DNA from: G963677325 sp963677325 | Lineage (GTDB): Bacteria > Bacteroidota > Bacteroidia > Bacteroidales > Prolixibacteraceae | Direction: 5' to 3' | NCBI GenBank assembly: GCA_963677325.2 | Contig: CAXXGM010000005.1 | Location: 123,658-187,657 of the forward strand | Length of the DNA: 64,000 nt | Part shown: positions 34,867-43,414 of the stretch, piece by piece | Position numbering within the stretch: the stretch's first letter is position 1 | How the letters are laid out: each line of letters opens with the position of its first letter | Notes under the pieces: generated by a model | What the model was told of the DNA's origin: nothing | The model's database searches: none | The model's input: the letters and a program-made list of their open reading frames with translations, nothing else | Translations under genes and position numbers: made by a program

Positions 34867-34901
34867 AATATATAACAAAAATAAATATAAATAACTAAAG
34901 A

Positions 34902-35408
34902 TTAATTTGTTTTGTAATTAAATTTGACATTCGCAAGTTCTTTGTTTGCATCGACAATTTTGCCCTTGAGATCTTCCTTGAAGCGAATAACTTTAGTCAT
35001 GAGGTTTTCATCGCCTAAAGCAATCATCTGGGCGGCCAGAATGGCTGCATTCCTGGCACCGTCCACTGCAACAGCCGCAACAGGGATGCCGGGAGGCATC
35101 TGTAGAATGGAAAGGATGGCATCCCAGCCGTCAAGAGAGGCCTTAATGGGTACTCCGATCACCGGAATTGGAGTCATGGAGGCAATTACTCCCGGCAGAT
35201 GAGCAGCCATTCCCGCAGCAGCGATAATGACTTTTATGCCCCGGGCATAAGCGCCCTTTGCAAACTGTTCCACTTCAGCCGGTGTCCTGTGTGCTGAGAG
35301 CGCATTCATTTCAAAGGGAATTTCAAAATCATCGAGAATTTTAGCAGCGTCCTTCATTACAGGTAAATCGGAAGTGCTTCCCATTATAATGCTGACTTTT
35401 GGATTCAT
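34902..35408 (-). CDS. purE: N5-carboxyaminoimidazole ribonucleotide mutase
   Basis: 168 residues, the size of class I PurE. Signature residues: VSIIMGSTSDLPVMKDAAKI (phosphate-binding GSxSD), MNALSAHRTPAEVEQF (catalytic SAHR), IIAAAGMAAHLPGVIASMTP and VIGVPIKASLDGWDAILSIL, then MPPGIPVAAVAVDGARNAAI. It converts N5-CAIR to CAIR in de novo purine synthesis. No purK is in the window. It is divergent from hpt (291 bases). Confidence 0.97.
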   Translation of the reverse strand: MNPKVSIIMGSTSDLPVMKDAAKILDDFEIPFEMNALSAHRTPAEVEQFAKGAYARGIKVIIAAAGMAAHLPGVIASMTPIPVIGVPIKASLDGWDAILSILQMPPGIPVAAVAVDGARNAAILAAQMIALGDENLMTKVIRFKEDLKGKIVDANKELANVKFNYKTN

Positions 35409-35699
35409 GAGGTAATTAAGAATTAAAAATTATGAATTAACACCTGTTTTTGAAAATGATTCACAAAATTCTTTTGATGTGCCATATTTATCTTAATGTC
35501 CGTGTTTCATTTTCTGAATCAGATAGGATAAAAATACAAAAATATGTTTATTAAAAAGATGTTCTTACTATTATCCGGCAAATTTACATTGGTCCATTTT
35601 AATATTTGACCCTAAAGTTTAAATAATTATCAAATATCATCTATATTGGTCTCATTGATTTCAAATCGTCAAAATTGTACCTTTACTTTCGGAACTATT

Positions 35700-36251
35700 A
35701 TGGAAAAAGCAATGAAAAGGATCCGTCTTTGGGACAAGGAATTTGAACTCTCCCTTTCATTTGAGGAGATACGACAGGCCATCAGGAACATAGCTGATCG
35801 AATGAGAGAAGATCTTGAGGGGAAGAATACGCTCTTCATCTGCATTCTCAACGGTGCGTTCATGTTCGCATCCGACCTGCTCAAGGAGCTTGAGATGGAA
35901 GATGCCGAGATTTCCTTTCTGAAAATTTCCTCCTATCACGGAACCAATTCAACCGGAATCGCCAGAGAACTGATCGGATTGGATGAAGATCTCTCGGGAA
36001 GGACTGTGGTAATTCTGGAAGACATTGTGGATTCAGGGCTGACCATGGCCAGTGTCACCAAACAGATTTTAAGCAAAGGGGCAAAGGAAGTGAAAATTGC
36101 TGCTTTACTCTTTAAGCCGGATGCTTTGCAGGTGGATATCGCCATTGATTACAAAGGCCTTGTGATTAAGAATGATTTTGTAGTAGGTTACGGTCTCGAT
36201 TACAACAGGCGAGGACGCAACTTTAAAGATATCTATACTTTAATTAGTTAA
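35700..36251 (+). CDS. hpt: Hypoxanthine phosphoribosyltransferase
   Basis: 183 residues from ATG 35700 (MEKAMKRIRLWDKEFELSLS); the frame is open from 35646, but the extra residues are not like the family. Type I PRTase features: TLFICILNGAFMFASDL, the flexible loop region SYHGTNSTG, the PRPP loop VVILEDIVDSGLTM and the base-binding KNDFVVGYGLDYN. It salvages hypoxanthine/guanine. It is followed 24 bases later by adk, a common Bacteroidota pairing. Confidence 0.95.
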   Translation: MEKAMKRIRLWDKEFELSLSFEEIRQAIRNIADRMREDLEGKNTLFICILNGAFMFASDLLKELEMEDAEISFLKISSYHGTNSTGIARELIGLDEDLSGRTVVILEDIVDSGLTMASVTKQILSKGAKEVKIAALLFKPDALQVDIAIDYKGLVIKNDFVVGYGLDYNRRGRNFKDIYTLIS

Positions 36252-36275
36252 CTGTTTTTATTAAAACCTTCTGAA

Positions 36276-36866
36276 ATGCTTAATATAGTTCTTTTTGGCC
36301 CTCCGGGAGCCGGTAAAGGTACCCAGGCAAAGTTTTTGGCAGAAACATTTAATCTGACCCATATTTCTACCGGAGATTTATTAAGAGAAGAAATTGCTGC
36401 AGGCACTCCTCTTGGTATAGTAGCCGATGAACTGATCAGTGCAGGAAATCTCGTCCCGGATTCGATTGTAGTCGGAATGATTGAATCAAAACTTGAAGAA
36501 AAGAAAGATGTTTCCGGTTTCATTTTCGACGGATTTCCACGTACAGTTCCCCAGGCGGTCGCTTTGGATGATCTTCTCACGAAATACAAGTGGCGTGTCA
36601 CGTTAATGCTCTCTCTTGAAGTAGCGAAAGAGGAACTGATCAAGCGCCTGCTTCTTCGTGGTGAAACCTCCGGGAGAGCTGATGATCTTGATGTGGCCAC
36701 CATCGAAAACCGTATTCACGTTTACAATGAAAAAACAGCCCCTATCATTGATTATTACAACAGACAGGGCAAACACCGGCCAGTGAAAGGCGTCGGAACC
36801 ATACAACAAATTGCAGAAGATCTGAAACGAACCGTAGAAGAGGTTTACGACAAGCAGCTTTCCTGA
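36276..36866 (+). CDS. adk: Adenylate kinase
   Basis: 196 residues, a short-type adenylate kinase without the zinc/LID insertion. P-loop GPPGAGKGTQ (8-17), AMP-binding THISTGDLLREEI and IFDGFPRTVPQA, LID-side arginines in RLLLRGETSGRADD, and NRIHVYNEKTAPIIDYYNRQ. It interconverts ATP + AMP and 2 ADP. It is downstream of hpt in a probable two-gene operon. Beyond the stop lies a repeat-rich spacer. Confidence 0.97.
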   Translation: MLNIVLFGPPGAGKGTQAKFLAETFNLTHISTGDLLREEIAAGTPLGIVADELISAGNLVPDSIVVGMIESKLEEKKDVSGFIFDGFPRTVPQAVALDDLLTKYKWRVTLMLSLEVAKEELIKRLLLRGETSGRADDLDVATIENRIHVYNEKTAPIIDYYNRQGKHRPVKGVGTIQQIAEDLKRTVEEVYDKQLS

Positions 36867-37191
36867 ATTTCTGAACAGACTTTCCAACATTTAATCCGGG
36901 TTCTGCATTATATTCTGGCTATACCATGCTCGTGTTGTCTGTACATTGTCTGTACACAGACTGTACAAAAATGGTACAGAAAATGTACAGAGAGTGTTCA
37001 GACAGTGATTAAACAAACCGGCGAAGACATTTCTTTATTCAAGAGTCTGTTCAATTAACAAGTAAGTTATATCATTAACCACACAGTTACATAGAACACA
37101 TGGTTTTTCTTTCTTCTCATATGTGTTCTATGTGACTATGTGGTTTTGGGGAATCTTTTCTTATTTTTGACAATGCGAAGAGCCTTTATGA
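36867..37191. repeat. Spacer with TGTACA cluster and inverted repeat
   Basis: No gene. Within 36940-36989 there are four TGTACA hexamers (36940, 36951, 36962, 36984) and one GGTACA. The first three are spaced 11 bases apart, about one helical turn. At 37077-37145 is a long hairpin: AACCACACAGTTACATAGAA...CACATG paired with CATATGTGTTCTATGTGACT...GTGGTT, a member of the dispersed ACATAGA/ACACAGAG repeat class. Confidence 0.65.
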
Positions 37192-37842
37192 ATGAATATG
37201 ATTCCTTTGCTTAGATATCGTCTTTTGTTATTACTGATCGTTGGCTTTAATGCAGGCTATTCTCAATCAGATACAACCTCCTGTAATAGAATATCAACAA
37301 ATATTAAAGTCAGCTATAACAGTTCTTTGATTTATCCGGGGGCAAGATTTGGAATTGAATCTCCATTTTCAACCGCCTCTGTTACCCGGATACTGAAATC
37401 GGGAAGAGAAAAGAATTTTGTGAAAGATCAGTTTGTCACAACGAATATTTCCTTTTATCATCATTCAGGTTTTCATGATAATCTCTACTTCACGGTAGGT
37501 TGGCTGAAAAGAAGAACGAAGTCAAAGGGATTTTTTAATGAGTTTTCGCCCGAGATAGGTTACAGTCGTACTTTTTTAGGAGGCACCACGTATACAGTTA
37601 ATGAAAAGGGAGATGTATCGGTTAAAAAGCTGGCAGGATACAGTTATGCGCTTGTTTCGGTGGGAGAGGGTATCGGGTATGAGTTTAAAACAAAGCCTTT
37701 CCTTCTCTATTCAAGGATTAATTTATTGTGCATGTTTCCGTACAACAGTACAATTTATTTAAGACCTGCATTGGAAACGGGATTAATTTATAAGCCCTCC
37801 TGTTTTTTAAAAATGAGAGTGAAATCAAAAAGAAATAAATGA
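37192..37842 (+). CDS. Predicted outer-membrane or periplasmic beta-barrel-like protein
   Basis: 216 residues, with a signal peptide (RLLLLLIVGFNAGYS) followed by alternating short strands (NIKVSYNSSLIYPGARFGIE, DQFVTTNISFYHHSGFHDNL). I do not recognise a family. The pattern suits a small outer-membrane barrel, though the C-terminus (RVKSKRNK) is basic, not aromatic. Its stop overlaps the start of the next gene (ATGA), so the two products are translationally coupled. Confidence 0.65.
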   Translation: MNMIPLLRYRLLLLLIVGFNAGYSQSDTTSCNRISTNIKVSYNSSLIYPGARFGIESPFSTASVTRILKSGREKNFVKDQFVTTNISFYHHSGFHDNLYFTVGWLKRRTKSKGFFNEFSPEIGYSRTFLGGTTYTVNEKGDVSVKKLAGYSYALVSVGEGIGYEFKTKPFLLYSRINLLCMFPYNSTIYLRPALETGLIYKPSCFLKMRVKSKRNK

Positions 37843-38879
37843 GGTTTACCGTCTTCATCGTATTTTTACTTCTTGTCGGCTATTCGTGTCAGAAAGAGCA
37901 GATTACATTTGGAACAGATGTGTCGGATACCTTCTACCTGGACAATGCCAATGCTTCCATGCGGGTTCTTGTGGAGGGAAATACCTTAAGCCGTGTTTTT
38001 ATTATCGTGGTTCACGGAGGGCCGGGTGAAAGCTCTTATTTCTATAACACAGATTACATCAGCGATCATCTTGAGAACAAATACTCCCTTGTATACTGGG
38101 ATCAGAGAAACTCGGGTGCCTCGCAGGGGAACTCAAACAGCGACAATCTCAATCTGCCGCAGATGACCGAAGATCTGAAAAAACTTGTTCAACTCATTAA
38201 AGGGAGGTACGGGCAGAATTCTGATGTATTTATTCTCGGGCATAGTTTTGGAGGTCTGCTGGCTTCTTCTTTCATGACCACCGGTAATTATCAATCGATG
38301 GTAAAAGGGTGGATTGTTGTGGACGGCAGCCATAATTATCCCTTAAATGATACCTTAACCCGGAAGGCGCTGATGACTGCAGCCGAACAGCAGATCACTC
38401 TAAATGACCACGTCAGCGAATGGAGATCCATTCTTTCTTACTGTAATTCACATACGGGAAATTTTACGATCGGGGAGTCCCAGCAGCTGGAGGCTTTTGC
38501 GGAAGATGCGGAGACTTATATCGAAGGGGTTAAAGAATTTGATGTTGCACAGATTGTTAAATCAAATCTGTTCAAAAAAGATTGGCCTCTGACCTCCATT
38601 CTTTTCAATTACTTATTCTCCTCCGGTTCAGATTTCATTAAAGATTTATACAAGACGGAATTTTCATCTTCCCTGAATAAAATCAATTCCCCCACTTTGT
38701 TACTTTATGGGCAGTACGACTTTATTTGCCCGAAAGAGCTGGGAATGGATATCTATAACCGCATCAATACCTCAGATAAAAAGATGGTCATTTCTCCCAT
38801 AAGCGGCCATAATCTCATGAGCCAGGATGAAGAGTTGTTCTGCAGGGAAGTTGAACAATTTTTAGAGCTACACAAATGA
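37839..38879 (+). CDS. Alpha/beta hydrolase lipoprotein (proline iminopeptidase-like)
   Basis: 346 residues. A lipobox-like LLLVGYSC (Cys17) suggests membrane anchoring. The alpha/beta hydrolase core has the oxyanion motif VVHGGPGESSYFYN, YWDQRNSGASQGNS, the nucleophile elbow GHSFGGLLASSF, an acid in LLLYGQYDFICP and the His in SPISGHNLMSQ. The HGGPG and DQRG-like motifs point to the prolyl aminopeptidase/serine aminopeptidase S33 group. It overlaps the upstream small membrane protein gene by four bases. Confidence 0.88.
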   Translation: MRFTVFIVFLLLVGYSCQKEQITFGTDVSDTFYLDNANASMRVLVEGNTLSRVFIIVVHGGPGESSYFYNTDYISDHLENKYSLVYWDQRNSGASQGNSNSDNLNLPQMTEDLKKLVQLIKGRYGQNSDVFILGHSFGGLLASSFMTTGNYQSMVKGWIVVDGSHNYPLNDTLTRKALMTAAEQQITLNDHVSEWRSILSYCNSHTGNFTIGESQQLEAFAEDAETYIEGVKEFDVAQIVKSNLFKKDWPLTSILFNYLFSSGSDFIKDLYKTEFSSSLNKINSPTLLLYGQYDFICPKELGMDIYNRINTSDKKMVISPISGHNLMSQDEELFCREVEQFLELHK

Positions 38880-38933
38880 TGTGCTAATTTGTTGATGTGC
38901 TTCTAAACCCCGAAGTTGGTTAAATTATGAATA

Positions 38934-38954
38934 ACCATGGGGAGAACCCATGGT
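38934..38954. repeat. Short perfect hairpin
   Basis: ACCATGGG-GAGAA-CCCATGGT, 8-base perfect stem, between two hydrolase genes. No T run follows on either strand, so a terminator role is doubtful. Confidence 0.45.
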
Positions 38955-39132
38955 AAAGGATCGCCAGTCTTCCAATTCAATACCAAAGATGTTGACAGCT
39001 ATATTTGATGGGGAAGTGCTGATGGGTTAAAGGAGTTTTTTAAATGTGTTTGGCTGTGTCTATACAATATAAAACCTTTTAGTAATGGATATAATTTTTA
39101 TTGTAAATTAGCCGGATCAAATAACTTACTCT

Positions 39133-40074
39133 ATGAAAATCTTATCTGTTTTGCTTCTGCTCAACCTTGTGACAACAGGGATTTTTGCCCAGGATTCGGA
39201 ATTTACTCTGAAAACTGCGACAGGGGATATTTCAGGAACATTGACTTTCCCTGCCAATCTGAAGAGTGCACCGGTTGTCCTGATCATTGCGGGTTCAGGG
39301 CCTACCGACCGGGACGGCAATTCAACCATCGGGTTGAAAACCAATACTTATAAATACATAGCCGAAGGTTTGGTGAAGGAGGGCATCGCCTGTGTTCGGT
39401 TTGATAAAAGGGCCATCGGAAAAAGCAGGCTGGCTACAACGAGTGAGGATAAGCTGAGGTTTGAAACCTATATCAACGACGTTGTACAATGGGTTTCCTA
39501 TTTAAAAAATGATAAACGTTTTACCAGGATCATCCTGGCCGGTCACAGCGAGGGCTCGCTGATCGGGATTGTTGCTGCCGAAAAGGCCAAAGTATCAGGA
39601 TTGATTTCCATTGCCGGGGTGGCTGTGCCTGCGGATCAGCTATTAAGGGAACAGCTTAAAGGAAAATTTCCGCCATCGCTTTTAATGGAATCCAATAAAA
39701 TATTGGACAGTCTGAAAGCAGGAAAGACCATAAAGATCCAAAGTCCGGAGTTGAACAGCTTATTCAGGCCTTCGGTACAGCCGTACATGATTTCATGGAT
39801 GAAATACAATCCTTCAAATGAGATCAGTAAGCTGAAAATTCCTGTTTTAATCGTTCAGGGAACAACAGATTTACAGGTAGCGCCCGAAAATGCCAAACTG
39901 CTTAAGGCCGCGAAGCCGGATGCCAGACTGAAGATTTTTGAAAACATGAATCATGTTCTGAAGGAATGCGGCCAGGATACCCAGACAAATATTTCCACTT
40001 ACAAAAATCCGGATTTGCCATTAAAATCCGGACTGATGGAGGAGATGGTGAAATTTGTAAAATCGATTAAATAA
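39133..40074 (+). CDS. Secreted alpha/beta hydrolase
   Basis: 313 residues with a signal peptide (MKILSVLLLLNLVTTGIFAQ). Core motifs: VVLIIAGSGPTDRDGNS (oxyanion region typical of the dienelactone-hydrolase/peptidase-like group), CVRFDKRAIGKS, nucleophile LAGHSEGSLIG, acid in VLIVQGTTDLQVAP and His in FENMNHVLKE. The substrate is unknown; esters or short peptides are usual for this class. It stands alone between a hairpin-bearing spacer and a convergent gene. Confidence 0.88.
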   Translation: MKILSVLLLLNLVTTGIFAQDSEFTLKTATGDISGTLTFPANLKSAPVVLIIAGSGPTDRDGNSTIGLKTNTYKYIAEGLVKEGIACVRFDKRAIGKSRLATTSEDKLRFETYINDVVQWVSYLKNDKRFTRIILAGHSEGSLIGIVAAEKAKVSGLISIAGVAVPADQLLREQLKGKFPPSLLMESNKILDSLKAGKTIKIQSPELNSLFRPSVQPYMISWMKYNPSNEISKLKIPVLIVQGTTDLQVAPENAKLLKAAKPDARLKIFENMNHVLKECGQDTQTNISTYKNPDLPLKSGLMEEMVKFVKSIK

Positions 40075-40108
40075 CATCGATCCTGATTCCTCGTTTTGTA
40101 AGGATTGC

Positions 40109-40546
40109 TCAGGCAGTGAGATTTTCGACGTGTCTTTTAAAGTTGTCTAAAATGGCCTGCCAGCCGGTGCGCTGCAATTCAGGGGGATTTTCGTCTTCCA
40201 GATCAAAGCTTTCAATGACATTGGTTCCATCCTGGTTTTCCCTGAAATCAATCAGTACTCTGCGCCCGTCTCCCAAGGTGTATTCGATCCGTTCATTGAG
40301 TTTCACTACATCGTAAATCCCGGTAAAGTCGAATCCTGTACTTCCGTCCTTTGCCTCCATCCTGTAAGTAAACTGACCTCCTGTACGAAGATCGTTTTCG
40401 GCACGGGGAGTATGCCAGTCTTCAGAGGCATTGTACCATTTCTCTACGTCCCGGGGATTGTTCCAGAGCTTCCATACTTCCTCAACCGGGGCTTTGACAG
40501 TGGTCTGAACCGTAAGTCTCGTTTTTTCCTTCGTTTCCATATTCAT
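40109..40546 (-). CDS. SRPBCC/AHSA1-domain protein
   Basis: 145 residues. It has the START/Bet v1-like fold of the AHSA1 family: TVQTTVKAPVEEVWKLWNNP, KWYNASEDWHTPRAENDLRT, GGQFTYRMEAKDG, then VIESFDLEDENPPELQRTGW and QAILDNFKRHVE. Bacterial members bind small hydrophobic ligands; no specific function is known. It is six bases downstream of the VOC gene, forming a small minus-strand operon, a pairing often seen in Bacteroidota. Confidence 0.88.
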   Translation of the reverse strand: MNMETKEKTRLTVQTTVKAPVEEVWKLWNNPRDVEKWYNASEDWHTPRAENDLRTGGQFTYRMEAKDGSTGFDFTGIYDVVKLNERIEYTLGDGRRVLIDFRENQDGTNVIESFDLEDENPPELQRTGWQAILDNFKRHVENLTA

Positions 40547-40552
40547 AAAATT

Positions 40553-40993
40553 TTACTTTTCTGCACAGTTAAACATCCATTGAATGCCAAACTTATCGGT
40601 GCAACTGCCATAATATGCTCCCCAGAACATGTCCTTGAGCTCCATTGTGACTGTACCTCCTTCTGATAATGCATCAAACAGGCGTTTTGTTTCAGCTTTT
40701 GTATCCGGTTCCAGATTAATGTAGATGTTATTCCCGGGAATAACTTTAAAGCCCATGGATTCGGGAGCATCTGTTCCCATTAATAAATGTACGCCGCCCA
40801 GTATGGGCAATTCGATGTGCATGACCAGATTTTTATCTTGTTCTGCCATCTGCGGGACTCCTTCTGAAGGAGGAATATCTTTGAAGCGTGCTACACCTCC
40901 GCGGGTAAACTCTCCTCCGAAGACAGATTTATAGAAATTGAATACTTCTTCGGTATTTCTTGTGAAATTTAAATAAGTACTTACACGTGCCAT
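40553..40993 (-). CDS. VOC family protein (PhnB/3-demethylubiquinone-like)
   Basis: 146 residues of the vicinal oxygen chelate fold: STYLNFTRNTEEVFNFYKSV, FGGEFTRGGVARFKDIP, VMHIELPILGGVHLLMGTDA and a C-terminal WGAYYGSCTDKFGIQWMFNC. The paired beta-alpha-beta-beta-beta modules normally hold a metal. This sub-family (PhnB-like) has no proven reaction. It is first of a two-gene operon with the AHSA1 protein. Confidence 0.88.
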   Translation of the reverse strand: MARVSTYLNFTRNTEEVFNFYKSVFGGEFTRGGVARFKDIPPSEGVPQMAEQDKNLVMHIELPILGGVHLLMGTDAPESMGFKVIPGNNIYINLEPDTKAETKRLFDALSEGGTVTMELKDMFWGAYYGSCTDKFGIQWMFNCAEK

Positions 40994-41189
40994 ATTGCTT
41001 TATTTTTGATTTTTACGTTTTAAAACAAGCTGAACAGTCCTAATGTTTTGAGGAGATTTCATTTTTAACATACCATCCGGAATCGCCTCTGTTAAATGAT
41101 GCCGTATTGAACTCAGGTTAAATAAATAACGGATTATCTTTGCTGTAATAAAATCAGGAAAAAGAATCTGTTTATAAAACTCACCGGTG

Positions 41190-42110
41190 ATGAAAATCAA
41201 ACATGGTTTTAAAGGTGAACATTTTTTGATCGTTCCATATCAGTTTGTTTCAGCAATGAACAAGAATCAACTTGTGGGAGAAGCGTATATCCATTCTTTG
41301 GGACATTTTGCCAATGCACGGTATCATTACATCAATCGTCCAGAAGGCCGCAACGAATATATTTTTATCTATTGTATTTCCGGTTGCGGCTGGGTTTGCA
41401 TTGGTGGGGAAAGATTCACTCTGACCGAAAATCAGTTTATCATCATTCCACCCGGTGTAGCCCACAGTTATGGTGCAGATGATTCAGATCCATGGTCTAT
41501 CTATTGGATTCATTTCATGGGGAAAAAGGCAGGATTGTTTGCAAGAGATTTTGAGCGGCCCGTGACAATTGTTCCTTCTGAAACCTCAAGAATCGAGGAT
41601 CGTTTGAATCTTTTTGAAGAGATGTACACTGTGCTATACAATGGATTTACATACGAACATTTATGTTATGCCAATCTTTGCCTGGTACATTTTCTTGGGA
41701 CATTCAAATTTCTCAGGCAATATCATTCCGCTAAAAAAAGGGCAGAATTCTCGAGTAACTCCATAAATATGGTGATTTACTACATGCATGAGAACATCAG
41801 CAACAAGATTACCATAAAGGATTTCGCAGATTATTTAGGCTTTTCAGAGTCCTATTTTTATCGTATATTTATTAGAGAAACAGGCTATCCGCCAATTGAG
41901 TATTTCAATCGGCTGAAAATGAATAAAGCGTGCGATTATCTGCTTCACAGTACTATGAAAATTATTCAGATTTCACATATTCTTGGTTTTAATGACCAGT
42001 ACTATTTTTCCCGGACTTTTAACAGGATCACGGGGTTGTCCCCGATAAAATACCGCAAAAGCAGCGTTGAAGTAACGAATGCGATCAGTAATCAGTTATT
42101 TCAGATTTAA
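41190..42110 (+). CDS. AraC-family transcriptional regulator
   Basis: 306 residues from ATG 41190 (the preceding GTG is also in frame). The N-terminal cupin domain (about 20-150) has GCGWVCIGGERFTLTENQFI and IPPGVAHSYGADD, usual for sugar-sensing AraC proteins. The C-terminal domain has two helix-turn-helix motifs: ITIKDFADYLGFSESYFYRI and MKIIQISHILGFNDQYYFSR, followed by FNRITGLSPIKYR. It is upstream of, and co-directional with, the DUF1080/Gfo-Idh and methyl-transfer block, and may control it in response to a sugar. Confidence 0.92.
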   Translation: MKIKHGFKGEHFLIVPYQFVSAMNKNQLVGEAYIHSLGHFANARYHYINRPEGRNEYIFIYCISGCGWVCIGGERFTLTENQFIIIPPGVAHSYGADDSDPWSIYWIHFMGKKAGLFARDFERPVTIVPSETSRIEDRLNLFEEMYTVLYNGFTYEHLCYANLCLVHFLGTFKFLRQYHSAKKRAEFSSNSINMVIYYMHENISNKITIKDFADYLGFSESYFYRIFIRETGYPPIEYFNRLKMNKACDYLLHSTMKIIQISHILGFNDQYYFSRTFNRITGLSPIKYRKSSVEVTNAISNQLFQI

Positions 42111-42636
42111 AGAAATTTGTTTTTTGGAAGCTGCCAGATCTTCCAAGGGAGATCAGGGATGGTAGGAGTCATCTGTCCACAATGGGTGAGAAATAGCGTT
42201 AGAAACGTGATAAACGGTACTGAAAATGTGATGTATGAATATCAGTTAAAGTACGTATCCGGATGTCCATATTCATTTATGTTGGCAGAGATTTAATGCT
42301 CCATTAGTTGTCAGGAAACTACATAGATAGATTATAATTGTAAAAAAGATGGATAATAATTGCACATTTCCACTGCTTATTTGTAATCTTCTTTTTGTTT
42401 ATATGAATTTATTTAATTGATCCATAATTGTTTATGTAATTATGGGGATGGATTTAAAAAACGGTTTTTTGACCTGGCGTGTGTATTTGGGTGCATTATT
42501 TGATTTTTACAATAGGATTTTATAATTATATATTTGCTGTTGGGAAACGACAACAAATTGGTCTTCATTCCCAGATTTGATTAAACCTGTATTATCAACA
42601 AATATTTTAATTGTCAATTTTAAAATTAAAAGTAAG
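42111..42636. promoter_or_regulatory. Gene-free upstream region of the 42.6-53.4 kb block
   Basis: 526 AT-rich bases with no coding frame of note. TATATTTG at 42529-42536 matches the -7 pattern TAnnTTTG and lies about 100 bases before the first gene. A correctly spaced TTG at -33 is not seen, so activation by a regulator such as the AraC protein just upstream is plausible. Confidence 0.4.
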
Positions 42637-43398
42637 ATGAAAAAACAAACTGCTGCAATTTTATTGGGTCTGCTGGTTTTGCTTTCTCTATCTTTTACCA
42701 GGGACAAGGAAAAAGATCCTCTTATGCTTTACGGTCAGATTAATAATTCGGCCCTGAATAAACTGACTTCAAAAGAAAAGGCACATGGATGGAACCTGCT
42801 TTTTGATGGTAAAACAACCGCAGGATGGCATGGTTATAACTTAAAGAATTTTCCAGATTGCTGGATCATTAAAGATGATGCATTTACAACAACGACTAAA
42901 GGAAGAGCCGAAAGCCAGGATATTATCACCAATAAGAAATACCGCAATTTTGCACTAAGTGTGGATTTTAAATTAGAAAAAGGAACAAACAGTGGAATTA
43001 TATACCAGATTTCAGAAGATCCCAAGTATAAATTTCCTTATGAAACAGGTCCTGAATTTCAAATCATCGATCAGGCCAACTGGCCTGATCCACTCGAGAA
43101 TTGGCAGATAATGGGAGCTAATTATGCCATGTATCCTCCCAAATCACTTCCTGCAAAACCTTTTGGCGAATGGAATCACCTGATGTTGATTGTGAATGGT
43201 AATCATGTGACTCAAATCATCAACGGTGTTGTGGTTGTGGAATTTGATAAATACAGCCCGGAATGGAAAAAACTTCGGGACAGCGGCAAATGGGCCAACT
43301 TTCCTGATTACGGGAAATTTGATGAGGGATACATCTCTTTGCAAAACCATGGGACACAGATCTGGTTCCGCAACATCAAACTAAAGGAGTTGAAATAA
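42637..43398 (+). CDS. Secreted DUF1080 protein (3-keto-disaccharide hydrolase family)
   Basis: 253 residues from ATG 42637 (signal peptide MKKQTAAILLGLLVLLSLSF); the frame extends to 42577, but that start would bury the signal. PF06439 motifs: GWNLLFDGKTTAGWHGYNLK, TNKKYRNFALSVDFKLEKGT, NSGIIYQISED, ETGPEFQIIDQANWPDPLEN, GEWNHLMLIVNGNHVTQIIN and a C-terminal GYISLQNHGTQIWFRNIKLK. It is close in sequence to the copy at 58444. It is followed 16 bases later by an oxidoreductase, the classic partner, consistent with cleavage of a glycoside after 3-oxidation. Confidence 0.92.
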   Translation: MKKQTAAILLGLLVLLSLSFTRDKEKDPLMLYGQINNSALNKLTSKEKAHGWNLLFDGKTTAGWHGYNLKNFPDCWIIKDDAFTTTTKGRAESQDIITNKKYRNFALSVDFKLEKGTNSGIIYQISEDPKYKFPYETGPEFQIIDQANWPDPLENWQIMGANYAMYPPKSLPAKPFGEWNHLMLIVNGNHVTQIINGVVVVEFDKYSPEWKKLRDSGKWANFPDYGKFDEGYISLQNHGTQIWFRNIKLKELK

Positions 43399-43414
43399 AT
43401 CTATACTAAACAGA

